In this document: positions 26,257 to 34,847 of the stretch, one piece after another | Numbering within the stretch: the first letter of the stretch is position 1 | How the letters are laid out: each line of letters begins with the position of its first letter | NCBI GenBank assembly: GCA_022768785.1 | Contig: JALELI010000101.1 | Coordinates: forward strand, 18,637 to 82,636 | DNA: 64,000 nucleotides | Direction: 5' to 3' | Source of the DNA: Arcanobacterium sp. | GTDB lineage: Bacteria > Actinomycetota > Actinomycetes > Actinomycetales > Actinomycetaceae | Made by a program: the position numbers and the translations under genes | Notes under the pieces: model-generated | Told to the model about the DNA's origin: nothing | Databases searched by the model: none | The model's input: only the letters and a program-made list of their open reading frames with translations

Positions 26257-27126
26257 ATGGCGATTTTGCTCGCATTCACCGATACGAAAGCCGGCCGAGA
26301 CGCACTGAAACTCGGTGTCACGATGGCTCGTAGCTTACACACCACAATTGACGCCGTCACCGTGGCAGTACGCCACCCATCCGTCACGGTGCCACCCGAC
26401 GCCAACTACGACAAACTCGTAATGAAACAATCAGGAAAGTGGCTGAAGAAAGCTGTGGCCGGAATCCCCGTAGACGTTCGTACCCACGTGCGCCTTGCAA
26501 AGAGCCCCACTGCTGGCCTACTTGCTGCTATCGAAGAGTTCTCTCCCAGTTTCTTGGTGATCGCTGGCGGCCGCCATGGCGCCACTGGCAAAGTTTCGCT
26601 CGGTTCGGTGGGGCAAACACTGTTGAGCTCCTCTCCCGTACCTGTGGCACTGGCTCCCCGCGGGTATCGCAAACGTACGAACGTGCGCGACATCACCGAA
26701 GTGACGGTGGGAGCTGACAAGCGCCCTGGCAATGCTGATCTACTCAAATTGGCGATTGCCATGGCTAAAGAAGCAGCAGCCCCGCTGCGGCTGCTCTCGC
26801 TCGTCGCTGTGGATAAACGCGGTAAAGATACTGATTTGGTAAAAGAGGCACGCAGCCACATTGACGCTGTGTACTCCACAGCTGTGGCAGAACTCGGCAA
26901 CAAATATCCCATCGAGCGCTCAATAGTGAAGGGGTCTTCTGTGGAGAAAGCCACCTCCTCCGTGAAATGGGATCTCGGCGGAATTGCGCTGCTCGGATCT
27001 TCCTCGCTCGCATCTCCCAAACACGCATTTATGGGCAACGTGGCCAATCATATTTTGCGCGAACTTCCAGTGCCGCTCGTGGTGGTGCCCAAAGATGGCG
27101 ATATCGATGTAATTATCTCGGAGTAG
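26257..27126 (+). CDS. tandem-domain universal stress protein
   Basis: A 289-residue protein with two UspA domains, about residues 1-140 and 150-285. Each begins with a beta-strand (MAILLAFTDTKAGRDALKLG; VTVGADKRPGNADLLKLA) and ends with a G-2X-G-9X-G(S/T)-like nucleotide segment (GGRHGATGKVSLGSVGQTLL; LGSSSLASPKHAFMGNVANH). Cytoplasmic stress-related proteins of this family often bind ATP. ATG at 26257 follows AAAGGAG. The APC permease starts four bases after its stop, so the two are translated from one mRNA; co-occurrence of USP with amino-acid permeases is common. Confidence 0.87.
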   Translation: MAILLAFTDTKAGRDALKLGVTMARSLHTTIDAVTVAVRHPSVTVPPDANYDKLVMKQSGKWLKKAVAGIPVDVRTHVRLAKSPTAGLLAAIEEFSPSFLVIAGGRHGATGKVSLGSVGQTLLSSSPVPVALAPRGYRKRTNVRDITEVTVGADKRPGNADLLKLAIAMAKEAAAPLRLLSLVAVDKRGKDTDLVKEARSHIDAVYSTAVAELGNKYPIERSIVKGSSVEKATSSVKWDLGGIALLGSSSLASPKHAFMGNVANHILRELPVPLVVVPKDGDIDVIISE

Positions 27127-27130
27127 TGAT

Positions 27131-28678
27131 ATGGCTAAAACTCAAGAAGTAGCAGATACACAACAAAAATCCCAAAAGGGCCTATCAGCTGGCTCAGTTA
27201 CTTTTGTGGGTGCCGTGGTGATCGGTCTCAGTTGTATCGCACCCCCCTATACTCTCACTGGCTCTATTGGCCCCACCGTCTCTGCCGTGGGTTTACAGAC
27301 GCCTGCGATCTTTCTCATCGGCTTCATTCCGATGCTGCTCGTGGCGTTTGGATACCGTGAGCTCAACAAGGCTATGCCTGATTCTGGCACAAGTTTCACG
27401 TGGGGAGTGCGCGCCTATGGCCCCTATTTGGGCTGGATGACGGGTTGGGGCTTGGTGATTGCCACCACCGTGGTGCTCTCAAATTTAGCTGGAATTGCCG
27501 TGGATTTCTTCTATCTCGCGCTCTCACAAATCTTCCACAATCCCGCTATCGCAGGGCTCTCTAGCAACGTGTGGATCAATGTAGCCACCTGCTTAGTGTT
27601 TATGGCCGGAGCCACCTATATTTCCTACCGCGATATGCAAACCACTCAAAAGCTGCAGTATGTGATGGTGGCGCTTGAACTCATCATCTTCGTGTTTTTC
27701 GGAGCCGCGATGTTCTACCAGGCATACACCGGCAACGCACCGCACTTCACACCAATTTCAGCATCGTGGTTTAACCCACTTGAACTTGGATCAATCTCTG
27801 CTCTGAGTGCGGGAGTATCGGTGTCACTCTTCGTCTATTGGGGGTGGGACGTGGTGCTCACTATGAATGAAGAAACTGAAAATGCCTCCACCACATCTGG
27901 GAAAGCTGCCACCGCAACGATTTTGATCGTCGTGGCCATCTATATGTTCGTCACTCTCGGCGCTATGACGTATGCCGGCGTGGGAAACACTGGCCTTGGC
28001 CTCGCAAACCCAGATATTGCTGAAAATGTGTTTGTGGAACTCGCCGGCCCCGTGCTGGGCCCGCTAGCAATTTTGATTTCACTCGCAGTGCTCGTCTCCT
28101 CTATGGCTTCTTTGCAATCCACATTCGTGGGGCCCGCCCGCACACTGCTCGCAATGGGATATTACGGCGGTTTGCCTAAGAAGTTCGCATGGATTCACTC
28201 GCGTTTCTTCACCCCGAGCTTTGCCACAGTGGTAGCCGGCCTGGTAGCAGGAAGCTTCTACGCCATCATGCGCGTGCTCTCAGAGAACGTGCTGTGGGAT
28301 ACAGTCACCACTCTAGGAGCAATGATCTGCTTCTATTATGGGCTCACATCACTCGCATGTGTGGTGTATTTCCGCAAGCGGTGGTTTAAGAGCGTACGCG
28401 ATTTCTTCATGGTATTCCTCTTCCCACTGCTTGGGGCACTGAGCCTCTTTGTGCTGTTCACTATCACTGTGTGGGATTCACGCGATCCATCATTTGGATC
28501 GGGCTCGGAAATCTTTGGGGTAGGTTTGGTGTTTGTACTCACGATCGCACTGATCGTACTCGGCCTCGTCTTGATGCTAGTCTATCGGTTTGTGCAACCA
28601 GCATTCTTCAAGAGCCAATTGGATCTCACTCGTTCAGTGGCTCCCCGAGACCACGATGAAGAGTTTGTGGCAGTGTAG
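27131..28678 (+). CDS. APC superfamily amino acid permease
   Basis: A 515-residue permease with about 12 membrane segments. The N-terminal APC signature GAVVIGLSCIAPPYTLTGSIGP and the MPDSGTSFTWGVRAYGPYLGW motif are clear, as is the EETENAS segment around residue 252. It is a proton-coupled importer of amino acids or related compounds; surrounding GabT, succinate-semialdehyde dehydrogenases and glutamate dehydrogenase make GABA or a related omega-amino acid the best guess for substrate. Ribosome binding site GGAG lies in the end of the USP gene. Confidence 0.88.
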   Translation: MAKTQEVADTQQKSQKGLSAGSVTFVGAVVIGLSCIAPPYTLTGSIGPTVSAVGLQTPAIFLIGFIPMLLVAFGYRELNKAMPDSGTSFTWGVRAYGPYLGWMTGWGLVIATTVVLSNLAGIAVDFFYLALSQIFHNPAIAGLSSNVWINVATCLVFMAGATYISYRDMQTTQKLQYVMVALELIIFVFFGAAMFYQAYTGNAPHFTPISASWFNPLELGSISALSAGVSVSLFVYWGWDVVLTMNEETENASTTSGKAATATILIVVAIYMFVTLGAMTYAGVGNTGLGLANPDIAENVFVELAGPVLGPLAILISLAVLVSSMASLQSTFVGPARTLLAMGYYGGLPKKFAWIHSRFFTPSFATVVAGLVAGSFYAIMRVLSENVLWDTVTTLGAMICFYYGLTSLACVVYFRKRWFKSVRDFFMVFLFPLLGALSLFVLFTITVWDSRDPSFGSGSEIFGVGLVFVLTIALIVLGLVLMLVYRFVQPAFFKSQLDLTRSVAPRDHDEEFVAV

Positions 28679-28698
28679 CCCTCACTCGCAGCATTAAT

Positions 28699-28742
28699 AC
28701 GGGGGTGTTAGGGAGCCTAATGTACTCCCTTAGCACCCCCGT
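28699..28742 (+). terminator. strong hairpin after the APC permease
   Basis: ACGGGGGTGTTAGGGAG pairs with CTCCCTTAGCACCCCCGT over a nine-base loop, 20 bases after the stop codon. The right arm plus following bases (CTAGCACCCCC...GTTGCACATC) recurs about 60 bases downstream. There is no T-run. Confidence 0.55.
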
Positions 28743-28849
28743 TGCACATCATAATTGCCACTCCAATGGTGGCGCGCGCAAGCTCCCCTAGCACCCCCCC
28801 GTTGCACATCGCGGTTGAGTTCACTAGCACATATAGCGAGCAAACCTGT

Positions 28850-28885
28850 GAAAAAAGTGGCGGGTTTCAGAAGAAACCCGCCACT
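28850..28885 (-). terminator. intrinsic terminator of the aldehyde dehydrogenase gene
   Basis: Perfect 13-bp stem AGTGGCGGGTTTC/GAAACCCGCCACT with a 4-base loop, followed on the reverse strand by a run of Ts, 16 bases after the stop codon at 28901. Confidence 0.9.
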
Positions 28886-28900
28886 GAACCCGTAAAAGGT

Positions 28901-30280
28901 TTATTCGGCATTCTCCACATAGTAGAGCTGCTTATTCACAAATTCATCCATGCCAAGCGGGCCGAGCTCCCGACCATAGCCAGAGTATTTCACCCCACCA
29001 AATGGCAGCTCAGCTCCCTCCCCTGATGGAGTATTCACATTGGCCATTCCGGCTTCAATCTGGCGAGCCACAGCTTTGGCACGCTCTGGATCTGTGGAAA
29101 ACACTGCGCTACCCAAGCCAAAGCGAGTATCGTTCGCCACTTCCACCGCTTCGGCATCAGAGTGAACCCGATAAACCTCCGCAACCGGCCCAAAGAATTC
29201 GTCGTAATAAGAATCCGAACCCCGGGCGATATCTACCACCACAGCGGGAGACACATAATAGCCTGGGCCGATTCGCTTTCCTCCGGCCAAAATCTTTCCG
29301 CCGTCTGCTGGCACTTTAGCGAGCTGTTCCATCAGATGCTCTGCCGCACTTTCCGAAGAGAGCGGAGCATACACATTGTCGGCATCAGCTTCTAGCGGAG
29401 TGCCCGGCCGCATATCATTTGCAAGCTCCACGAGCGCCGCCACAAACTCATCATAGATGTTGTCCATTACGATCAAGCGCTTGTTGGAGTTGCACACCTG
29501 GCCGGTATTAGCCATGCGGAAATCCCAGGCCTGCTTTGCACTGGCTTTCACATCCGCCGAATCCAGCACAATATAGGGATCTGTACCTCCTAGCTCCAGC
29601 ACACTCTTCTTGAGGTATTTACCTGCCAGAGAGCCGATCACGCGCCCTGCGCCTTCTGAGCCTGTGAGCGCCACACCTTGCACCCGGGGATCCGCTATGA
29701 TCGTGGCCACTTGATCATGTGTGGCGAATATGTTGGTATACACGCCTTTCGGGAAACCGGCGTCATCAAAAATTTGCTGAATCGCTAGCGCCGATTCTCC
29801 ACACACATCGGCGTCTTTCAGCAAAATTGTGTTGCCGAGCATGAGGTTTGGCGCACCGAAACGCACGATCTGATAGAACGGAAAATTCCAAGGCTCCACA
29901 CCGAGTAGCACCCCAATAGGGAGCCGACGAATGATTGCCGTGCCGTTGCTCAGAGTGGGAATTTCTTGATCTTTGGCGAGCTCCTCGCCATGCTCCGCAT
30001 AGTAGTAGAGCATGTCTTTCGCAAAATCAGCTTCATCTACCGCCTCTTGATGCGGTTTGCCCATCTCACGCCCTACAATCGCAGCGAGTTCTTCTTTGCG
30101 TTCGCTGAAAAGATCACCAGCTTTCTTTAAGAGCGCTCCACGTTCGGCCATGGGCCGAGCACTCCACTCTTTGTAGGCTGCAGCCGCCGCAGCAATCGCC
30201 GCATCAATTTGTGCATCTGTTGCATAATCAAACGTTTTTTCCAGTTCGCCAGTGGCTGGATTTTGCACTCGATAAGCCAT
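28901..30280 (-). CDS. NAD(P)-dependent aldehyde dehydrogenase, probable succinate-semialdehyde dehydrogenase
   Basis: A 459-residue aldehyde dehydrogenase of the GabD1-like short form. Motifs: GVEPWNFPFYQIVRF, FTGSEG-type ALTGSEGAGRVIGS, general base Glu in VLELGGTDPYIVL and catalytic Cys in NTGQVCNSNKR. The final part PFGGVKYSGYGRELG is typical. It would oxidise succinate semialdehyde from GABA transamination to succinate. ATG at 30280 follows AGGAG. A perfect terminator closes it. A second dehydrogenase gene lies upstream in the same direction, but the 180-base gap suggests a separate promoter. Confidence 0.88.
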   Translation of the reverse strand: MAYRVQNPATGELEKTFDYATDAQIDAAIAAAAAAYKEWSARPMAERGALLKKAGDLFSERKEELAAIVGREMGKPHQEAVDEADFAKDMLYYYAEHGEELAKDQEIPTLSNGTAIIRRLPIGVLLGVEPWNFPFYQIVRFGAPNLMLGNTILLKDADVCGESALAIQQIFDDAGFPKGVYTNIFATHDQVATIIADPRVQGVALTGSEGAGRVIGSLAGKYLKKSVLELGGTDPYIVLDSADVKASAKQAWDFRMANTGQVCNSNKRLIVMDNIYDEFVAALVELANDMRPGTPLEADADNVYAPLSSESAAEHLMEQLAKVPADGGKILAGGKRIGPGYYVSPAVVVDIARGSDSYYDEFFGPVAEVYRVHSDAEAVEVANDTRFGLGSAVFSTDPERAKAVARQIEAGMANVNTPSGEGAELPFGGVKYSGYGRELGPLGMDEFVNKQLYYVENAE

Positions 30281-30459
30281 ACTAACTCCTTTGTTTGAGC
30301 GGAACGCCGTGCTTGTGTGCTCTTAACGTTCCACTATTTCTTTTATTCATTCGGGTTTACCGGGATTATTCCTGGGGAGGGAGCAGCCAATCGGGCTTCC
30401 TCAGGCGCCGCACAACGCCATCGATAGCCGAATCATTGCTGCTCCCACTTAGCTCAGAA

Positions 30460-31941
30460 TCACCACGCCACAGAGAAATACTGCGTCTCTTGGAATTCTC
30501 GAATCCCCTCACGAGCGCCTTCACGCCCAATTCCAGATTGCTTGTAGCCGCCAAATGGTGCGGCCGGATCAGATACCAAGCCCCGATTGACGCCGAGCAT
30601 TCCAGTTTCGATTCTTTCTCCCAGTTTTAGGCACCACTGCAAATCACCAAAGATATAACCAGCAAGGCCCGCTTCTGAATGGTTCACGTATGTGAGCAAC
30701 TCGGCGTCATCTTTCCATGAGAGCACCGGAGCCACCGGGCCAAATATCTCGTTAGCGAAAAGGGGCGAATCGTTGTTCGGCACTCGCACAATCTGCGGCG
30801 CCACGAAGAATCCCTCATCTCCATCAGGAAGTGCAGCTGAAGCCACCACTTCAGCACCAGCTGCCACAGCTTCTTCAACCAAACTATTAATCTTGGTGCG
30901 TGCCTTGGCATTCACCATCGGCCCGATCTCCACTCCCTCAGTGAACGCCGAGCCCACTTTCAATTCCTGCACTCGCTTGCTGAATTTTTCCATGAATTGA
31001 TCCACGAGTGATTCATGAATGTAGAAACGGTTAGCAGCGGTGCATGCCTGGCCTGCGTTGCGGAATTTGGCGGTCATCGCACCTTCCACAGCAGCGTCTA
31101 CATCAGCAGTTGGCCCCACAATGAAAGGAGCATTTCCGCCGAGTTCCATACCCGTATTCACCACTCGTTTCGCCGCTTCTTCCAGGAGCGAGACCCCCAC
31201 TCCCGTGGAACCAGTGAAACTCATCATGCGTACTCGCTCATCGGCGAGCCATGTGGACGAGATATCCGCAGAATGCCGCGATGGCAGCAGATTCACCACT
31301 CCTGCAGGTACCCCGGCTTCGGTGAGGAGCTGCACCACAGCGAGAGCACTCAGTGGAGTTTCCGACGCAGGTTTGAGCACCACAGTACACCCAGCCGCCA
31401 GGGCTGGCCCGATCTTACGAGTGGCCATAGCCTCAGGGAAGTTCCACGGCGTCACGAGTGCAGCCACACCCACTGGGTGATGAGTGACGATCGTGCGCGT
31501 GCCTCCTGTGGGAGCAACCGTATAATCGCCCTCAGAGCGCACGGTTTCTTCCGAAAACCACCGGAAGAATTCTGCTGCATAGCTTACCTCGGAGAGAGAA
31601 TCGGCGAGAGACTTGCCGTTTTCCCAGCTCATTAATGCTGCAAGCGCATCTTTACGCTCCATCATTAAGGCCCATGCAGCGCGTAAAATCTCGCCGCGCA
31701 CCCGCGGAGCGGTGTCTCTCCAGCTCTCGAACGCCGCCGCCGCCGCATCAACAGCTGCTCGCGCATCAGCTACCGAACCGCTTGCTATCTGAGTGATCTC
31801 TAGCTCAGTGGCTGGATCATACACCGCAAATGTTTCACCAGTACTCGCTGCACGCCCTTCACCGTTAATCCATACCCCGCGTGCTGGATCGATATGCTCC
31901 AGCAATTCACGCGCTATAGCTGGGATTTCAATCGTCGTCAT
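30460..31941 (-). CDS. succinate-semialdehyde dehydrogenase (GabD-like)
   Basis: A 493-residue aldehyde dehydrogenase with ALVTPWNFPEAMATRKIGPA, SFTGSTGVGVSLL, general base in GMELGGNAPFIV and catalytic Cys in NAGQACTAANR, all matching the succinate-semialdehyde dehydrogenase branch. C-terminal PFGGYKQSGIGREGAREGI is also typical. It is the better GabD candidate of the two dehydrogenases, which probably differ in cofactor or substrate preference. ATG at 31941 follows AAAGGTGAGG. It lies downstream of the gabT-gdh pair, from which it is separated by a large hairpin. Confidence 0.88.
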   Translation of the reverse strand: MTTIEIPAIARELLEHIDPARGVWINGEGRAASTGETFAVYDPATELEITQIASGSVADARAAVDAAAAAFESWRDTAPRVRGEILRAAWALMMERKDALAALMSWENGKSLADSLSEVSYAAEFFRWFSEETVRSEGDYTVAPTGGTRTIVTHHPVGVAALVTPWNFPEAMATRKIGPALAAGCTVVLKPASETPLSALAVVQLLTEAGVPAGVVNLLPSRHSADISSTWLADERVRMMSFTGSTGVGVSLLEEAAKRVVNTGMELGGNAPFIVGPTADVDAAVEGAMTAKFRNAGQACTAANRFYIHESLVDQFMEKFSKRVQELKVGSAFTEGVEIGPMVNAKARTKINSLVEEAVAAGAEVVASAALPDGDEGFFVAPQIVRVPNNDSPLFANEIFGPVAPVLSWKDDAELLTYVNHSEAGLAGYIFGDLQWCLKLGERIETGMLGVNRGLVSDPAAPFGGYKQSGIGREGAREGIREFQETQYFSVAW

Positions 31942-32050
31942 ACCCTCACCTTTCTACCATTAAGTATTCCGTTGCCAACAATGTGCTGTATAAGGCCTCT
32001 CAGCCTAGCTGTACTGAAAATTATCTTCACTCCGAAGTTTTTCTTAGCCG

Positions 32051-32111
32051 ATTGAGCGCCCGCACGGCGATGCCCACGCGGTGGGGCACCACAAACCTGC
32101 GGGCGCTCAAT
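32051..32111. terminator. large branched hairpin between gdh and gabD-like gene
   Basis: ATTGAGCGCCCGCA and TGCGGGCGCTCAAT are exact reverse complements (14 bp); the loop contains a second stem TGCCCACGCGGTGGGGCA. It lies 23 bases after the gdh stop, in position to end the gabT-gdh transcript, though no T-run is obvious. Confidence 0.6.
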
Positions 32112-32134
32112 TAACTATTCATAACGGCCACTCA

Positions 32135-33388
32135 TCACGGATAGAGCCCACGCATCTTGTGAGCATCGAGCACTCGCTCCACAGCCATTGCCCATGCCGC
32201 TTCACGAAGCGAGACGCCGTGCTTATCTGCGAAAGCAGCAACATCGCCCCACACCGCCATCATCGATTTCTCCTGGGCCGTGCGCACTCGATCGAGATCC
32301 CAGAAGAAGTTGTCGCGGCTCTGCACCCATTCGTAATAAGACACGAGCACCCCGCCAGAATTCGCAAGGATATCGGGCACCACCATCACGCCTTTGGCTT
32401 TCAGCAGGGCATCACCCTCTGGTGTGGTGGGTCCGTTGGCTCCTTCTACCACCACTTTGGCTTTCACATCGCCAGCATTCGCACCCGTAAGCACGCTTTC
32501 CACCGCAGCTGGTACCACAGCATCTACATCAAGCAGGAGTAGTTTAGCGGCGTCTAGTGGCTCAGCACCTGGGAAATCCACCACTTTTCCGGTGGCGTCC
32601 ACGTGCTCACCGAGAGCTTTCACATTAATGCCCTCAGCGTTGTAAATAGCACCAAACACATCTGAGATGGCCACCACTTTCATGCCTGCCTCATACATAA
32701 AGAGCGCGGCATCGCGCCCCACTTTGCCGAAGCCCTGCACTGCTACAGTCGCTTTTGTGATGTCGTCAACTCCGGCGCGGTTAAGCGCGGCCCGGGTCAT
32801 CAAGAACACCCCAAGTGATGTGGATTCAGCGCGGCCAAGCGAGCCTCCGAGAGAGACAGGCTTGCCGGTTACCACTCCTGGAGCTGTGTATCCCACAGCT
32901 TGCGAATAGGTATCCATGAACCATGCCATCGTCTGCCCGTCAGTGCCCATATCAGGAGCTGGAATATCCACTTCTGGGCCAATCACTGGCAGAATTTCTG
33001 ATACATAGCGACGTGTGATGCGCTCAATTTCGCCTTTTGAATACTCTGCTGGATCAAAGGCGATACCGCCTTTAGCCCCGCCGTATGGCAGGTTGAGCAG
33101 CGCGCACTTCCAGGTCATCAGCATGGCGAGAGCGCGAACCTCATCGAGATTCACACTCTTCGCATAGCGAATACCGCCTTTTCCTGGCCCGCGGCTCCAG
33201 TTGTGCTGCACACGATAGCCTCTCAGCACTTCAACAGTACCGTTGTCGCGCTTCACCGGAATCGCAACGGCCACTTCCCGCCGCGGTGTGGCCAGCAGTT
33301 CATAATCTTCCTCGGAAAATCCGAGAATTTTCTGAGTATCCCGAAGTTGCTTCTTTGCATCTTCAAAGGGATTACTGGCTTCGCCCAT
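32135..33388 (-). CDS. glutamate dehydrogenase (Glu/Leu/Phe/Val family)
   Basis: A 417-residue NAD-type glutamate dehydrogenase. Seen are the substrate-binding GPGKGGIRYAKSVN, catalytic Lys in PYGGAKGGIAFDP, PAPDMGTDG with the catalytic Asp, and the Rossmann loop VQGFGKVGRDAA near residue 210. It interconverts glutamate and 2-oxoglutarate plus ammonia. It starts three bases after the gabT stop and its GGAGG lies within the last gabT codons, so the two are coupled: GabT consumes 2-oxoglutarate and makes glutamate, which this enzyme can recycle. Catabolic direction is inferred from that pairing. Confidence 0.93.
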   Translation of the reverse strand: MGEASNPFEDAKKQLRDTQKILGFSEEDYELLATPRREVAVAIPVKRDNGTVEVLRGYRVQHNWSRGPGKGGIRYAKSVNLDEVRALAMLMTWKCALLNLPYGGAKGGIAFDPAEYSKGEIERITRRYVSEILPVIGPEVDIPAPDMGTDGQTMAWFMDTYSQAVGYTAPGVVTGKPVSLGGSLGRAESTSLGVFLMTRAALNRAGVDDITKATVAVQGFGKVGRDAALFMYEAGMKVVAISDVFGAIYNAEGINVKALGEHVDATGKVVDFPGAEPLDAAKLLLLDVDAVVPAAVESVLTGANAGDVKAKVVVEGANGPTTPEGDALLKAKGVMVVPDILANSGGVLVSYYEWVQSRDNFFWDLDRVRTAQEKSMMAVWGDVAAFADKHGVSLREAAWAMAVERVLDAHKMRGLYP

Positions 33389-33391
33389 ATA

Positions 33392-34723
33392 CTATGCCTC
33401 CTTCATTATTGTTTCGATCACGCCGAGAGCCTCATCGAGGAGAGCCACCGGCATTGACAGTGGCGGCAGGAAACGGATCACATTTCCAAACGTGCCACAC
33501 GTTAAAAGAATCACGCCCTGTTCGTAGGCTTTCTTCTGCAGTGCTTTAGTGAACGCCGCATCTGGCTTCCCCTGGGCATCAACAAGCTCAATCGCCTGCA
33601 TCGCCCCACGCCCACGCACATCTCCAATACGCGGATCACTGGCCTGCAGCGCCACAAACCGATCGTGAATATGCTTGCCGAGCTCATTGGATTTCTCGAG
33701 CAAGTTATCCTCTTCAAAAGCTTTGCCCACAGCCAACGCAGCTACACAGGAGAGTGGATTCCCCCCGTAGGTGCCGCCCAAACCACCAGGCACGCTAGCG
33801 TCAAGAATCTCCGCGCGGCCAGTGATCGCCGAGAGCGGGAGCCCGCCAGCGATCCCTTTTGCAGTGCAGATGATATCGGGCTCGATGCCTTCCCATTCGC
33901 ACGCAAACATCTTGCCGGTGCGGCCATAGCCAGCTTGCACTTCATCAGCCACGAAAACGATGCCTTTTTCATGGCACCACTGCACAAGCCGCGGTAAATA
34001 TCCCTCTGCTGGCACGATAAAACCGCCCTCGCCCTGAATAGGCTCAATCACCAGCGCAGCCACATTTTCCGAGCCAACCTGAACTTCTATTTCAGAAACT
34101 GTGCGCTCGAATGCCTCTTCACCGCTGAGCCCATCGTGATGCGGATTGGACTGGCTCACTCGGTAGACATCGGAAGCGAAGGGGCCATACTGCGCTTTAT
34201 ACGGGTGAGATTTCTCAGTCATTGCGAGGGTGAAGTTGGTGCGGCCATGATAAGCCCCCTTGAACGCCACCACAGCCGGGCGCCTTGTGTATGCACGAGC
34301 GGCCTTTACGGCATTTTCCACAGATTCTGCACCGGAGTTAAACAGTGCTGACCGCTTCTCAAAGCTGCCCGGAGTGATGCGATTGAGTAACTCGCACACT
34401 TCCACATAGCCTTCGTATGGCGTCGTCATAAAACACGTGTGCGTGAAGTTTTGCACTTGATTCTGCACAGCTTCCACCACCCGCGCATTTGACGCGCCCA
34501 CAGTGGTGACAGCGATCCCAGAACCGAGATCAATGAAACTGTTTCCATCAATATCCACGAGCACACCACCACCGGCATACTGGGCATAGATCGGATTTTG
34601 GGTGGCCACACCAGCACTCACCGCTCGCTTTTTCCGTTCCGCGAGCGCAGCGGATTTCGGGCCGGGAAGCTCCGTGACGATTCTGCGAACCTGTTCAAAA
34701 GCAGGTGCTTGTGTATGCGACAT
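33392..34723 (-). CDS. gabT: 4-aminobutyrate--2-oxoglutarate transaminase
   Basis: A class III aminotransferase of 443 residues close to GabT of other actinobacteria. Motifs: YAQYAGGGVLVDIDGNSFID, LFNSGAESVENAVKAAR, FKGAYHGRTNFTLAMT, IVFVADEVQAGYGRTG (PLP Asp) and ICTAKGIAGGLPLSAI (Schiff-base Lys). It converts GABA and 2-oxoglutarate to succinate semialdehyde and glutamate. The ORF track opens eight codons earlier; ATG at 34723 with GAGAGG upstream is preferred. It is divergent from the PucR-family regulator gene and the palindrome between them is the likely control site. Confidence 0.93.
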   Translation of the reverse strand: MSHTQAPAFEQVRRIVTELPGPKSAALAERKKRAVSAGVATQNPIYAQYAGGGVLVDIDGNSFIDLGSGIAVTTVGASNARVVEAVQNQVQNFTHTCFMTTPYEGYVEVCELLNRITPGSFEKRSALFNSGAESVENAVKAARAYTRRPAVVAFKGAYHGRTNFTLAMTEKSHPYKAQYGPFASDVYRVSQSNPHHDGLSGEEAFERTVSEIEVQVGSENVAALVIEPIQGEGGFIVPAEGYLPRLVQWCHEKGIVFVADEVQAGYGRTGKMFACEWEGIEPDIICTAKGIAGGLPLSAITGRAEILDASVPGGLGGTYGGNPLSCVAALAVGKAFEEDNLLEKSNELGKHIHDRFVALQASDPRIGDVRGRGAMQAIELVDAQGKPDAAFTKALQKKAYEQGVILLTCGTFGNVIRFLPPLSMPVALLDEALGVIETIMKEA

Positions 34724-34808
34724 CGTTGTCCTCTCTAGTGATCTCATTCATCACCGCTCAGTGACAGCCATCACTGTACGCCTTTAGTCCTAAATTCAAA
34801 TAGCAACT

Positions 34809-34838
34809 TTGCACAATTTACATAGTTAAATTGTGCAA
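34809..34838. promoter_or_regulatory. perfect 12-bp inverted repeat, putative PucR/GABA operator
   Basis: TTGCACAATTTA and TAAATTGTGCAA are exact reverse complements separated by CATAGT. The site sits in the 124-base divergent promoter region between gabT and the PucR-type gene, ten bases before the regulator's ATG, and covers the alternative GTG start in the ORF track. Binding by the adjacent regulator is inferred. Confidence 0.65.
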
Positions 34839-34847
34839 GAATTGAGT

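Noticed and set aside
31015-31635. 206-residue plus-strand frame
   Set aside because: Antisense to the succinate-semialdehyde dehydrogenase gene, with no protein-like features.
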